Assembly: GCA_017961325.1 (NCBI GenBank)
Contig: JAGCXM010000038.1
Span: 1-43,694, forward strand
Direction: 5' to 3'
From: a bacterium
Lineage (GTDB): Bacteria; UBP6; UBA1177
DNA: 43,694 bases
Shown piece by piece: positions 1 through 8,285 of the stretch. The stretch's first letter is position 1, and every line of letters starts with the position of its first letter. The notes beneath the pieces are model-generated. The model saw nothing but the letters and a program-made list of their open reading frames with translations, made no database searches and was not told the DNA's origin. The position numbers and the translations under genes are program-made.

Positions 1-18
1 CATCAAAAGGAGAGAAAG

Positions 19-537
19 ATGAAAAAAGGATTCACACTTATCGAGCTCATGATTGTTATCGCAATCATCGGTATTCTTGCAGCAGTTGCTATTCCTATGT
101 ACAGCGACTACACGAAAAAATCGAGAACTTCTGAAGTTGCAACTAACCTCAAAGAAGTTGTAAAAATGCAGATTCTTTGGAAACAGGATCCCAATCTGGG
201 CGGAAAAACAGACCAGCAGTTTTCGAAAGGTTTAGCTTCAATCGGATACAAAACCAGCACTGGCAAATTTGCTTCTGACGTAAATGGTTGTAAGCCAAAC
301 GGGTCACAAACAGATAAAGCCACAACTGACGATGACTTTGCATGCGGAAAATTCTATGCTTATACTACCAATAACAGCAATGTCTGTCCTGCTACTGGTA
401 TGAGCGCCACTGCTTCTTTGGCTTATGCTCAAGCTATAGACCCCGATACTGTTCCCAATGACGGCAGCAGCAACGCTACCGCATGGGTAAGAGCATGCAT
501 GGATAATGCTTTCAATATGAACCATGATGTAATGTAA
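19..537 (+). CDS. Type IV pilin-like major subunit
   Basis: A 172-residue prepilin. The N-terminus has a short basic leader (MKKG) followed by [22 protein letters not shown], the class III signal peptide cut and N-methylated by the prepilin peptidase; cleavage should fall between Gly4 and Phe5, with Glu at mature position 5. The hydrophobic helix anchors the subunit in the inner membrane before assembly and forms the pilus core afterwards. The rest is a soluble globular domain with four cysteines (around residues 91, 109, 123 and 160) that may form disulfides. A good ribosome site (aaaggagag) precedes the ATG. A strong terminator follows, so it appears to be a single-gene or last-gene transcript. 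Pilin length and motif are typical; whether it is the main pilus subunit or a minor or secretion pseudopilin cannot be decided here. A role in motility, adhesion or DNA uptake is inferred. Confidence 0.9.
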   Translation: MKKGFTLIELMIVIAIIGILAAVAIPMYSDYTKKSRTSEVATNLKEVVKMQILWKQDPNLGGKTDQQFSKGLASIGYKTSTGKFASDVNGCKPNGSQTDKATTDDDFACGKFYAYTTNNSNVCPATGMSATASLAYAQAIDPDTVPNDGSSNATAWVRACMDNAFNMNHDVM

Positions 538-562
538 AATAAAATTAATTTTACTTTTCAGA

Positions 563-586
563 CCCCGCTCCGGCGGGGTTTTTTTT
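563..586 (+). terminator. Rho-independent terminator of the pilin gene
   Basis: A perfect 6-bp GC stem (CCCCGC / GCGGGG) with a TCCG tetraloop is followed directly by eight T residues, 25 bases after the pilin stop codon. Confidence 0.92.
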
Positions 587-600
587 GTATCTAAACCAAA

Positions 601-759
601 CCCCTTATTCCCTCTCCAGTGTGGAGAGGGGATTTTTGTAGCCGCAGCAGGAGTAAGGTTCTTTAAGGAATTTAAGGTATTAATGGCCTTAGGATCCTTA
701 AGAACTTCGGGATCTTGGAAACCTTATCTCCCGGCCACACTGGAGAGGGGAATAAGGGG
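601..759. repeat. MITE-like long inverted repeat
   Basis: Bases 601-624 and 735-759 are inverted copies of each other, differing by one extra C in the right arm. Between them are further nested inverted pieces (for example ttctttaagg near 659 against ccttaagaac near 697, and taagg/cctta around 674-693), so the whole 159 bases can fold into one long imperfect hairpin with its tip near 680. The left arm by itself also forms a stem (CCCTCTCC / GGAGAGGG) followed by Ts. No protein start is credible inside it. The shape is that of a miniature inverted-repeat element or a REP-like repeat. Mobility is inferred, not shown, because no second copy exists in the window. Confidence 0.7.
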
Positions 760-877
760 TGAGGCTTTAAATTACTTTCTTCACGCTGCAGAGAGTCAGA
801 GTGAGTTCGTTTTACTTGACCTCCACGGAAAATCCGATATTTTTTCAAGTTTATCAATCTTGTTTTACGGAGGAAAA

Positions 878-1426
878 ATGACAACGGTCGACCCTATCAG
901 AAAAAGAACCGATATTGAAAAAATCAAATCTGTTCTGCTGGAGAACAATTACCGCGATTACCTTTTTTTCGAGGTCGGAATAAACACAGGACTGCGTATT
1001 TCCGACATTTTAAAACTGAAGGTTTCCGATATCAGGGGAAAATACTACATCGAGCTGAAGGAGCAGAAAACGGGAAAACTGAAAAAGTTCAGGATGAACA
1101 ATATTCTGAGGTCGGAACTTGAAGACTATATTCTGGCGAAAAACGACAACAACTATCTTTTTGAAAGTTTCAGAACCAGCGGAAATCCGCTTGAACGGAC
1201 GCGGGCTTACTGCATTTTGAACCATGCGGCAAAGGTCGCCGGAGTCAAAATAAAGATGGGGACTCACACGATGAGAAAAACTTTCGGTTTCCACTTTTAC
1301 CAGCAGACAAAAGATATCGCGCTGCTGCAGGTACTCTTCAACCACTCTTCGCCGAGCGTGACTCTGCGCTATATCGGGATAAACCAGAACATTCTCGACA
1401 AGGCGACGGAAAGATTTGTCCTTTGA
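878..1426 (+). CDS. Minimal tyrosine recombinase (integrase catalytic domain only)
   Basis: A 182-residue protein of the phage-integrase/XerC-D family that cuts and rejoins DNA through a covalent phosphotyrosine. All six catalytic positions are visible: Arg40 (NTGLRISD), Lys64 (EQKTGK), His130 and Arg133 (GTHTMRKTF), His156 (LFNHSS) and the nucleophile Tyr165 (LRYIG). The N-terminal core-binding (SAM-like) domain of full-length integrases is missing, which is normal for a family of about 180-residue stand-alone recombinases known from Firmicutes and others. The start at 878 is chosen because ACGGAGGAAAA lies just before it; an earlier in-frame start at 683 would lie inside the inverted repeat. 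Neighbouring the MITE-like repeat, it may act on that element or on an unseen target; no attachment site can be named. Confidence 0.88.
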   Translation: MTTVDPIRKRTDIEKIKSVLLENNYRDYLFFEVGINTGLRISDILKLKVSDIRGKYYIELKEQKTGKLKKFRMNNILRSELEDYILAKNDNNYLFESFRTSGNPLERTRAYCILNHAAKVAGVKIKMGTHTMRKTFGFHFYQQTKDIALLQVLFNHSSPSVTLRYIGINQNILDKATERFVL

Positions 1427-1473
1427 TTAAAAAATTCAATGATTACACGGTGCTGAGAATATGAATTGTATGC

Positions 1474-3087
1474 CTATTTCGGAGCGATACCCGGTCTTCC
1501 GGCCGATTCGTACCATGTGAAGTGGTCAAGGAGAACCATGCTGTCAAGCTGATGGTCGTTCGTGTCCCAGAGCGCCAGTCTGAGTTTGAAATCTTCTTTC
1601 GGCACGATGTTGCCGCGGACCGTGAGCCATCCGGTTCCGCCGTGAGCGTCACCTATCGTGAGAGCGTTGCATGCTGCCGTGGTGAAAGGAGTTCCTTTAA
1701 GTTCTTCGTCGCTGATGCAGCTCGGATAGTTGTTTCTCGGACAGCAGACATTGAAAAGTCCCGATTTTGCAAGGTTTATACCGAGCGGATTGCCGATGCT
1801 GTCCATTGCAATGTTCTTGTCTGCCGGATTCTGGAGTTCGATGTTGTCCGTTGTAAATGAGGAGTCGAGAAGCATTACGAAAAAGTCGTTGAACTGGCAG
1901 ACATACTGTGGAAATTCGGCTGAAATGTAGTATACGTCGACGCTGAAAGCCTCTGCATTGTTCGGAGCGCGGATTTCGAGCTCGAGCATAATCGGATCGT
2001 TTACCGGCGGTTTTCCCGGATCGCTTTGCTGTATTAGACCGCCTTTACATCCCGGAGAATCGGGAAAACTTTGACCTCCGTTTGCCTGGAACCAGTCCTG
2101 CGGAGGCTGGCTTGAAGTTTCGTAAGTGGTTGACGTCGAAGAGCTGGTAAGGTCTCCTGTCGAAAAAGCGAGGAAAGTCATTCCTGCTTTCGGAGTCAGG
2201 TTGTTGCCGTAAGCCGACATAACGCTGTACTGGTTTTTCGGAATGTCGCCTGTCGTGCCGTCGGGGAAAAGAAGTTTCGCGTTTATTACGCCGTAAGTCG
2301 TGATTTGAACGGGGCACAGATCTATCGAAGCCGCCATATCCAGAGGATTCGTCGTGTCCGGATTTATGCCTGAATCGCATATTGACAGAACTTCCTCGTC
2401 AATATGTCCGTCGCAGTTGTCATCGACTCCGTTCCCTGCGATTTCAAACGAAACGGGGCTTATTCTTGCCGGATCCTTGCCCTGACATTCCCAGCCGGTT
2501 TCGCAGCAGTCGCCGGTGCAGTAGGTGAAGCCGTCGCCGTCAATGTCTGTCGCCTCTCCGGCCGTCAGGTCTTTGCCGTCGCAGTCCTGATCCAGGCCGT
2601 CGCCGCATATTTCAGCTTTCGGCAGAACCTGACCGACGCATTCGCTCCAGTCGCTTCCGTCTTCAACGCAGGTTGAAACGCCTGATTTGCATACGCCGAC
2701 ATCCTGAGTGCCGCTCGGGCCTTCATAGCATGGACGGGTTTCGCCCGGAGTGCATGTGACGTAAATTCCGCCTTGTTCGGAATCTGGTTCGCCGTTGTTG
2801 CCGCCGTTACCGCCGTTGTTGCCGCCGTTACCGTCGTCGTTGCTGCCTCCTTGGTTCCCGTCGTTCTGACTGCCGGAAGAACCGTTGTTTCCTCCGTTAC
2901 CGTTGTCGGTGTCTGAGCCGTTTTCCCTGACGCATTCGCTTTTTTCAGTATTGCAGATGTAGCCTTCACCGCAGTCTTCGTTCTGCGTGCAGTAAGTTCT
3001 GCTTTCACCGTCATCTTCGCCGCCGCCGCATGCCGCAGCGATGAAAACCAATGTAAACGCCATCAATCCAACCAGAAATTTTTTCAT
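1474..3087 (-). CDS. Cysteine-rich lipoprotein with MopRS-like metal-binding motifs
   Basis: A 537-residue outer-surface lipoprotein. The signal peptide MKKFLVGLMAFTLVFIAAAC ends in a lipobox with Cys20. Next come an acidic Cys-rich stretch (CTQNEDCGEGYICNTEKSEC), a low-complexity Gly/Asn/Asp linker at about residues 55-105, then a segment with EICGDGLDQDCDGKD and GVDDNCDGHIDEE. These are the 'putative metal-binding' D-x-D-C-D-G repeats frequent in Myxococcota surface proteins. The C-terminal 300 residues look like a beta-rich domain and are not recognised. The gene is divergent from the ComEC-like gene; the upstream region 3088-3267 holds both promoters. Ribosome site: CGGAGGATTTC on the minus strand. 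Calcium or other metal binding is inferred from the motif only. Confidence 0.82.
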   Translation of the reverse strand: MKKFLVGLMAFTLVFIAAACGGGEDDGESRTYCTQNEDCGEGYICNTEKSECVRENGSDTDNGNGGNNGSSGSQNDGNQGGSNDDGNGGNNGGNGGNNGEPDSEQGGIYVTCTPGETRPCYEGPSGTQDVGVCKSGVSTCVEDGSDWSECVGQVLPKAEICGDGLDQDCDGKDLTAGEATDIDGDGFTYCTGDCCETGWECQGKDPARISPVSFEIAGNGVDDNCDGHIDEEVLSICDSGINPDTTNPLDMAASIDLCPVQITTYGVINAKLLFPDGTTGDIPKNQYSVMSAYGNNLTPKAGMTFLAFSTGDLTSSSTSTTYETSSQPPQDWFQANGGQSFPDSPGCKGGLIQQSDPGKPPVNDPIMLELEIRAPNNAEAFSVDVYYISAEFPQYVCQFNDFFVMLLDSSFTTDNIELQNPADKNIAMDSIGNPLGINLAKSGLFNVCCPRNNYPSCISDEELKGTPFTTAACNALTIGDAHGGTGWLTVRGNIVPKEDFKLRLALWDTNDHQLDSMVLLDHFTWYESAGRPGIAPK

Positions 3088-3267
3088 GAAATCCTCCGTA
3101 CAAAAAATAAGACAAATAATTTTAGCGATAATCAGATTTATGTAAATTAAAAATGTTGAATTGTATCTGCGGCGGTTGAAGTTTTTATGGAGTCTGTTTT
3201 TTTTTTTTTTGATTTTTTGAATATTTTCAATTTATTATTAGATAATTTTTATAAAAGGTTCGTTTTT

Positions 3268-4581
3268 ATGGTGAACAGATTTATAATATTGCTTGCGGCA
3301 GTTATTTTTTGTGTTTCCGTTGCAAGAGATGTCTGTATTAAGGAAGAAAAACCTGAAACATATACTGTAAATTTTGTTAAAAATCTTCAGAAACGCTTGG
3401 AAAAGTCGTGCAGAACCCTGGAAAACAGCGAGTTCCTTCTCGCCCTTTCCACCGGGAAACGTGATTTTTCCCAAAAATTCAGAAACGCCCTCTCGGTGAC
3501 GGGAACGATGCATCTTGTGGCCATTTCGGCTTTTCACACCGGTGTTATGATACTGATTTTCGGCGTATTTTTCAAAACCCTGCTTTTTTTCGCGCCGCTG
3601 CGTCATCATATAAAAAACATCATTCTGTTTCTGCTGAAAACCGCCGCTTCTCTTTACTACTTTTTGATAACGGGGGCTTCGATTCCGACGCTGCGTTCGC
3701 TTGCATTCGTGCTTCTGCTGGATTGTTTTATAATTTCAGGCGGTTATCCGCATTCGGTCTTTATTTTTTTTCTGTCTCTTGCGGCAGTTTCCCTTTTTAT
3801 TCCGGGGAGTACGCTTTCGCTGAGTTTTTTTATGAGTGCGCTGTGCGTTGCGACGGTTATCAGAATCTGGAGATTTCTTCCCAGATCATCAATAATTTCA
3901 ATAATTTGTGTTTCAGTTTCCGTAAATTACGTTCTTCTTGCCGTTTCCGGCGGACTGACCGGAACGTTTTCGGTTTTTTCACCGTTCGTGAACTTTTTCG
4001 TGATTCCGACGGTGGCGTTGTCGGTTCCTTTCGTAACGCTTGCCCAGTTTCTGATTCCTTTTTCGGAAATTCTGGCGTCGGGTGCACTGAAAATTGCCGA
4101 TTTTATGATTTCTCCGGCATCTTTTTTAATCATGTTTTTTGCCGGTCCGGCTGAAAGAACTGCAGTACCGGTCGTTTCAGTTCCGCTTTTCGTGAAAGTC
4201 GTTTTCGTCTCATCATTTTTTGCGGCACTTTATTTTGATAAGAAAATCAAATACTTGGCGATTTTTATAAATGTTTTAAGCGCTCTCCTTTTCTTTTTTC
4301 CGGTTTCTGCTCAGGAGGAATTGAAAAGATCGGCCGCTTTTGACGGAAAAGTTTTCTGCATCCGTGAAAATTTCAGTTCCGGACGGCTTTTTTTCGACGG
4401 ATATTCGCGGAATCCCTCTTTCAACGGCTATTTTTATTCGCAGATCGAGCGCTTTTCGGCTGAGTGCGGCATCACTGAAGTTCTCTCGCTTCACTTCCCG
4501 GAAGCTGTTCCGGAATCTGAAAAAAATAGGCTCCGCAAAAAAATCAGGTTTAAAAACGCAAAATTTTATTCAAGAGAGTAA
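3268..4581 (+). CDS. ComEC/Rec2-like competence membrane protein, core domain only
   Basis: About 437 residues, highly hydrophobic, with roughly nine to ten predicted membrane helices. The stretch GTMHLVAISAFHTGVMI matches the 'HLLAVSGLHVG' signature of the ComEC/Rec2 Competence domain, the channel that carries transforming DNA across the inner membrane; LITGASIPTLRSLAFVLL is the second typical block. Full ComEC is 600-800 residues with an N-terminal OB-like domain (DUF4131) and a C-terminal metallo-beta-lactamase-like nuclease; here both are absent or reduced to about 85 soluble residues at the end. The start at 3268 (MVNRFIILL) is preferred because AAGG precedes it; an upstream in-frame ATG at 3187 would add a Phe-rich tail of doubtful reality. 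DNA uptake is plausible given the pilin gene nearby, but this could also be a diverged relative with another role. Confidence 0.75.
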   Translation: MVNRFIILLAAVIFCVSVARDVCIKEEKPETYTVNFVKNLQKRLEKSCRTLENSEFLLALSTGKRDFSQKFRNALSVTGTMHLVAISAFHTGVMILIFGVFFKTLLFFAPLRHHIKNIILFLLKTAASLYYFLITGASIPTLRSLAFVLLLDCFIISGGYPHSVFIFFLSLAAVSLFIPGSTLSLSFFMSALCVATVIRIWRFLPRSSIISIICVSVSVNYVLLAVSGGLTGTFSVFSPFVNFFVIPTVALSVPFVTLAQFLIPFSEILASGALKIADFMISPASFLIMFFAGPAERTAVPVVSVPLFVKVVFVSSFFAALYFDKKIKYLAIFINVLSALLFFFPVSAQEELKRSAAFDGKVFCIRENFSSGRLFFDGYSRNPSFNGYFYSQIERFSAECGITEVLSLHFPEAVPESEKNRLRKKIRFKNAKFYSRE

Positions 4582-4623
4582 ATTTTGTGGTATATTGCAC
4601 CGTTTTTTTTGAAGGAGGTTCAG

Positions 4624-4995
4624 ATGGGCAAAAAAAAGAGTTCCGGAAACGGCGGTTTGGGTTCGGTTTTTCTGACTATTGTCAGGATTCTCGTGTTTCT
4701 CTTCCTGATTGCCAACTTCTGCTATAACGGAAAACCGCTGTGGAGAAGCGTGATTCCGTCGGCGGAGCATGCCGTAGAAAAAAGCGGCAAAGTTATCAGA
4801 AAAGAGACCGAAAAAGCGGTGAAATTCGTTTCCGAAACGGCTGATGATGCGAAAAAAGCGGCCGGTAATGCGGTGGAAGAGACTAAAAAAGCGGCTGAAG
4901 AAACAAAGGATTCGATAAAAGGCAAGGCGTCGGAAATTTCCGAAGAAGACGAAAAAGAGCTTGAAGAGCTTATAGAAAAAAATATAAAAAAGTAA
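4624..4995 (+). CDS. Small membrane protein with a long amphipathic Lys/Glu/Ala helix (YtxH-like)
   Basis: A 123-residue protein: a basic N-terminus, one membrane helix at about residues 14-32 (SVFLTIVRILVFLFLIANF), then a highly charged helical tail with repeating AxEETKKAA-type 11-residue units, as in YtxH/LEA-like stress proteins and ATP synthase b-like stalks. The start at 4624 is set by a strong ribosome site (GAAGGAGG); a start further upstream would lie before that site. It precedes rpiB by 18 bases and probably shares its transcript. No enzymatic motif. An envelope-stress or membrane-tether role is only an inference. Confidence 0.75.
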   Translation: MGKKKSSGNGGLGSVFLTIVRILVFLFLIANFCYNGKPLWRSVIPSAEHAVEKSGKVIRKETEKAVKFVSETADDAKKAAGNAVEETKKAAEETKDSIKGKASEISEEDEKELEELIEKNIKK

Positions 4996-5013
4996 TAAAA
5001 TAAAGGTGTTGAC

Positions 5014-5451
5014 ATGATAATTTCAGCTGGAGCCGATCACGGCGGTTTTGAACTTAAAGACAGACTGGTCAGTTTTTTGCGTGAAAGGGGAGTTACGGTC
5101 ATTGACAACGGAACGAATTCACCGGAGTCGGTCGACTATCCCGATTTCGCCAAAGCCGTAGCATGCGACATCCTGGAAAAACAGGCTGATTTCGGTCTGC
5201 TCGTCTGCGGTTCGGGAATCGGGATTTCGATTGCGGCGAACCGTTTCAGGGGAATCCGCGCGGCACTTGTTACGAATGCCGATTACGCGAGACTTTCGAG
5301 ACAGCACAACAACGCGAACGTCATTGCCTTCGGCGGCCGTTTCACGACTTTTGAAGATGCTAAATCGTGGCTCGAAATCTTTCTCTCAACCGGTTTCGAA
5401 GGCGGCAGACACGAAAGGCGGGTCGCGAAACTGGACAAACTTGATTTTTAA
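5014..5451 (+). CDS. rpiB: Ribose-5-phosphate isomerase B
   Basis: 145 residues, the usual RpiB length. It interconverts ribose 5-phosphate and ribulose 5-phosphate in the non-oxidative pentose phosphate pathway. Diagnostic segments are all present: SAGADHGGFELK at the N-terminus, the catalytic-cysteine block LLVCGSGIGISIAANRFRGIRAAL around residues 63-86, and HNNANVIAFGGR, which helps bind the phosphate and opens the sugar ring. A ribosome site (AAAGGTG) lies before the ATG. It follows the small membrane-protein gene closely, suggesting one transcript, and is followed by the oxidoreductase operon after 59 bases. The related sugar-phosphate isomerases LacA/LacB share the fold, but a stand-alone single subunit argues for RpiB. 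Confidence 0.93.
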   Translation: MIISAGADHGGFELKDRLVSFLRERGVTVIDNGTNSPESVDYPDFAKAVACDILEKQADFGLLVCGSGIGISIAANRFRGIRAALVTNADYARLSRQHNNANVIAFGGRFTTFEDAKSWLEIFLSTGFEGGRHERRVAKLDKLDF

Positions 5452-5510
5452 ATTTCAAGGTGTTACATTGCTCCGCATTTTGGCTTATTACTAATATTTT
5501 GGAGGAGAAA

Positions 5511-5735
5511 ATGGCAGCAAAAGGTTTGGTTGAAATCTCAGTAGAGACCTGCAAAGGCTGCGGTCTGTGCGTTCACTACTGTCCAATGAAGTGCCTGGCT
5601 ATCAACGAAGCCGACACGAACTCTTACGGTCTGCATTACGCTCAGAGCGTTGAACCCGACAAATGCATCGGTTGCGCTAACTGCGCTGTAATGTGTCCTG
5701 ACGGCGCGATCACCGTTTACAAACAGTCTAACTAA
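5511..5735 (+). CDS. 2-oxoacid:ferredoxin oxidoreductase, delta (2x[4Fe-4S] ferredoxin) subunit
   Basis: A 74-residue ferredoxin with two C-x2-C-x2-C-x3-C-P clusters (Cys14/17/20/24 and Cys52/55/58/62), which carry electrons from the thiamine-diphosphate centre to free ferredoxin. It is the first gene of a four-gene operon (delta, alpha, beta, gamma) with 9-14 base gaps, the usual order of KOR/VOR-type 2-oxoacid oxidoreductases. The ATG at 5511 is chosen because GGAGGAGAAA precedes it directly; an in-frame upstream extension to 5460 has no ribosome site. Codons in this operon prefer C-ending forms much more than surrounding genes, as expected for strongly expressed central metabolism. Confidence 0.9.
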   Translation: MAAKGLVEISVETCKGCGLCVHYCPMKCLAINEADTNSYGLHYAQSVEPDKCIGCANCAVMCPDGAITVYKQSN

Positions 5736-5749
5736 TAATGGAGGCGGAC

Positions 5750-6829
5750 GTGGACAAAAAGATAGCTTTTATGAAAGGCAACGAGGCGCTTGCTGAAGCT
5801 GCTCTCAGAGCCGGTATGACCGGTTACTTCGGATACCCCATCACTCCCCAGACGGAAGTCATCGAGTATCTCTGCAAAGAGGCTCCGAAATATCCGAAAT
5901 TCACTGTTCTTCAGGCAGAAAGTGAAGTTTCTTCAATCAATATGGTTTACGGCGCTGCTGCTGCAGGCGGAAGAATCATGACGACGACATCGTCACCGGG
6001 TTTCTCCCTTATGCAGGAAGGCATCTCCTACATCGCATGTGCCGACATTCCGTGCGTAATCGCAAACGTTCAGCGCGGCGGCCCCGGCCTCGGAACGATC
6101 CAGCCCAGCCAGGGTGACTACTTCCAGTCCGTAAAAGGCGGCGGTCACGGTGACTACAAACTCATCGTTTTCGCTCCGAACTCGGTTCAGGAAGTCGTTG
6201 ACTACACATACAACGCATTCGACCTTGCAAACAAATGGATGTGCCCGGTCCTCATTCTTTCCGACGGCGCAATCGGCCAGATGATGGAAAAAGTTATCCT
6301 TCCGGAGCCGATTCCTGCAAGAACCGCTGAAGAAATGAGAGACGAAAAACCGTGGGCAACCAACGGCAAAGGCAAGAGAACGAAAAGAAATATCATCACT
6401 TCTCTCAACATCCAGTCGGATGCAATGGAAAGAAGAAACAATGAACTTCAGGAAAAATACAGAAAGATCGAAGGCGAAGAAGTCCGCTACGAAACCTACA
6501 AGGCTGACGATGCGGAAATCCTCATCACTGCTTACGGCCTTTCGAGCCGCGTCTGCAAGAAGGCAGTCGACATCGCACGTGAAGAAGGTCTCAAGATCGG
6601 TCTCGTAAGACCTATCACTCTGTGGCCTTTCCCGACCAAAGTCATCGACGAATTCGCTGCGAAACCGAACGTAAAATTCTTCATGGATGTCGAAATGAAC
6701 GTCGGCCAGATGATCGAAGACGTCAAACTCGTAGTCAACGGACGCAAACCTGTCTACTTCTACGGCAGAACAGGCGGTATCCTTGCTACGGCAGAAGAAA
6801 TCCTTGAACAAATCAAAGCTAAAATGTAG
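5750..6829 (+). CDS. 2-oxoacid:ferredoxin oxidoreductase, alpha subunit (VorB/KorA type)
   Basis: About 359 residues. It contains the pyrimidine-binding thiamine-diphosphate domain (KGNEALAEAALRAGMTGYFGYPITPQTEV at the N-terminus, QAESEVSSINMVYGAAAAG) and the transketolase C-terminal-like domain near residues 250-350. With beta, gamma and delta subunits it oxidatively decarboxylates a 2-oxoacid to acyl-CoA, reducing ferredoxin. Subunit makeup fits the 2-oxoisovalerate (Vor) or 2-oxoglutarate (Kor) enzymes; substrate cannot be fixed by eye. The start is taken as GTG at 5750: the in-frame ATG at 5738 overlaps the only good ribosome site (ATGGAGG), which is ideally placed for the GTG. Confidence 0.88.
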   Translation: MDKKIAFMKGNEALAEAALRAGMTGYFGYPITPQTEVIEYLCKEAPKYPKFTVLQAESEVSSINMVYGAAAAGGRIMTTTSSPGFSLMQEGISYIACADIPCVIANVQRGGPGLGTIQPSQGDYFQSVKGGGHGDYKLIVFAPNSVQEVVDYTYNAFDLANKWMCPVLILSDGAIGQMMEKVILPEPIPARTAEEMRDEKPWATNGKGKRTKRNIITSLNIQSDAMERRNNELQEKYRKIEGEEVRYETYKADDAEILITAYGLSSRVCKKAVDIAREEGLKIGLVRPITLWPFPTKVIDEFAAKPNVKFFMDVEMNVGQMIEDVKLVVNGRKPVYFYGRTGGILATAEEILEQIKAKM

Positions 6830-6838
6830 GGGGAAGAA

Positions 6839-7603
6839 ATGAAAGAAGGATATACACTCGTTTACAAAAGACCCGACACGCTTCTTAAAACAAGAATGCA
6901 CTACTGCCCGGGCTGTTTCCACTCGATTCTTCACAAACTCATCATGGAAGTTGTTGAAGAAATGGGTATCCAGAACGATGTTATCGGCGTCAGCCCGGTC
7001 GGCTGCTCGGTCTTCGCTTATGACTACATGGACGTTGACTTTCAGGAAGCTGCTCACGGAAGAGCTTGCGCTGTAGCGACAGGCATCAAGAGAACCCTTC
7101 CGAACCACCCGGTATTTACCTATCAGGGCGACGGTGACCTTGCTGCTATCGGTCTTGCAGAGACGATGCACGCATGCAACCGCGGTGAGAAATTCTCGAT
7201 CTTCTTCGTAAACAACGCGATCTACGGTATGACGGGCGGTCAGATGGCTCCGACCACTCTTGAAGGCCAGATCACCACGACGAGCCCCTACGGCAGAGAT
7301 CCGAAGAACGTAGGCTACCCGATGAAAATGGCTGAAATGGTCAGCCAGCTTCCGGGTGTCGCTTACTGCGAAAGAGTCTGCCTCAACACTCCGGCAAACG
7401 TCAGAAAGGCTAAAAAATCGATCCGCAAATGCTTCGAGATCCAGGCTCAGAACCTTGGAACGACTTTCCTTGAAGTTGTTTCCAACTGCCCGACGAACTG
7501 GAGACTTTCACCGATCAAAACACTTGACTTCGTTGAAAACAACATGCTCAAGTACTATCCGCTCGGTGTAAAGAAAGATGTAACCGCAACAGAAGAGAAA
7601 TAA
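6839..7603 (+). CDS. 2-oxoacid:ferredoxin oxidoreductase, beta subunit (thiamine-diphosphate binding)
   Basis: 254 residues. It carries the diphosphate/Mg binding block of thiamine enzymes: GDGDLAAIGLAE followed by NNAIYGMTGGQM. The N-terminal HYCPGCFHSI holds the Cys pair seen in KOR/VOR beta subunits. It follows the alpha gene by nine bases with GGGGGAAG as ribosome site. It forms the active site jointly with alpha. Length and motif order are standard. Confidence 0.92.
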   Translation: MKEGYTLVYKRPDTLLKTRMHYCPGCFHSILHKLIMEVVEEMGIQNDVIGVSPVGCSVFAYDYMDVDFQEAAHGRACAVATGIKRTLPNHPVFTYQGDGDLAAIGLAETMHACNRGEKFSIFFVNNAIYGMTGGQMAPTTLEGQITTTSPYGRDPKNVGYPMKMAEMVSQLPGVAYCERVCLNTPANVRKAKKSIRKCFEIQAQNLGTTFLEVVSNCPTNWRLSPIKTLDFVENNMLKYYPLGVKKDVTATEEK

Positions 7604-7613
7604 GGAGGGAAAT

Positions 7614-8150
7614 ATGTTAGCTGAAATGATTTTCGCAGGATTCGGCGGACAGGGCGTCCTTTCGATGGGCAAAAACCTGGCTTACGCTGCAATTGAAGAC
7701 GGCAAGGAAGTAAGCTGGATGCCTTCCTACGGCCCGGAACAGAGAGGCGGCACGGCAAACTGCATGGTAAACGTCAGTGACGAACCTATCGCAAGCCCGA
7801 TCGTTCAGGCTTATGACGCGGCAGTCGTTTTCAACCAGCCTTCACTTGAAAAATTCGAGTCGAAAGTAAAAAAGGGCGGCGTTCTTGTCTGGGAAAGCTC
7901 CACGATCAAAAAACACCCGACCCGCACGGATATCACAGTCGTTGCAATTCCGGCGATCGAGATCGCTACAAACGAGCTCAAAAACACTCAGGTCATGAAT
8001 ATGATCGCTCTCGGCGCACTGCTCAAACACCTTCCGGTCGTTCAGATCGAGACTGTTATCAAGGCTCTCGAGCACACTCTTCCGGAAAGACACCACAAAC
8101 TCATCCCGCTCAACGAGCAGGCAATGAGGATCGGCTGGGACAGAGCATAA
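7614..8150 (+). CDS. 2-oxoacid:ferredoxin oxidoreductase, gamma subunit
   Basis: 178 residues, the usual gamma length. The signature GFGGQGVLSMGKNLAYAA is near the N-terminus, and SYGPEQRGGTANCMVNVSD follows at about residues 42-60. In the family this subunit closes the CoA site. It is the last gene of the operon, ten bases after beta with AAGGAGGG as ribosome site, and is followed by a terminator at 8177. Confidence 0.93.
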   Translation: MLAEMIFAGFGGQGVLSMGKNLAYAAIEDGKEVSWMPSYGPEQRGGTANCMVNVSDEPIASPIVQAYDAAVVFNQPSLEKFESKVKKGGVLVWESSTIKKHPTRTDITVVAIPAIEIATNELKNTQVMNMIALGALLKHLPVVQIETVIKALEHTLPERHHKLIPLNEQAMRIGWDRA

Positions 8151-8176
8151 TTCAAAGTTTTTTTCATGGTAGCTCG

Positions 8177-8203
8177 GCGGCTCTTCGGAGCCGCTTTTTT
8201 TTT
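8177..8203 (+). terminator. Rho-independent terminator of the oxidoreductase operon
   Basis: A perfect 7-bp stem GCGGCTC / GAGCCGC with a TTCG tetraloop is followed by nine Ts, 26 bases after the gamma-subunit stop. Confidence 0.94.
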
Positions 8204-8221
8204 GCCTTTTTCATATTTTTA

Positions 8222-8249
8222 CTATTGAAATCAAAAAAAAACATATAAT
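8222..8249 (+). promoter_or_regulatory. Candidate sigma70 promoter for the cysteine-rich exported protein
   Basis: A consensus -10 TATAAT (8244-8249) sits 37 bases before the start codon, after an A-tract. The best -35 with normal spacing is weak (CTATTG at 8222, 16-base spacer). The placement between the operon terminator and the next gene supports it. Confidence 0.5.
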
Positions 8250-8285
8250 GCCGTGTTTTTGTTCAAACAAATTTGGAGGCTGATC

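Noticed and set aside
5993-7171. A 392-codon open frame on the minus strand across the oxidoreductase alpha and beta genes
   Set aside because: It mirrors two well-identified plus-strand genes with strongly biased codons; its Ser/Val/Phe/Asp-rich product and missing ribosome site mark it as a shadow.
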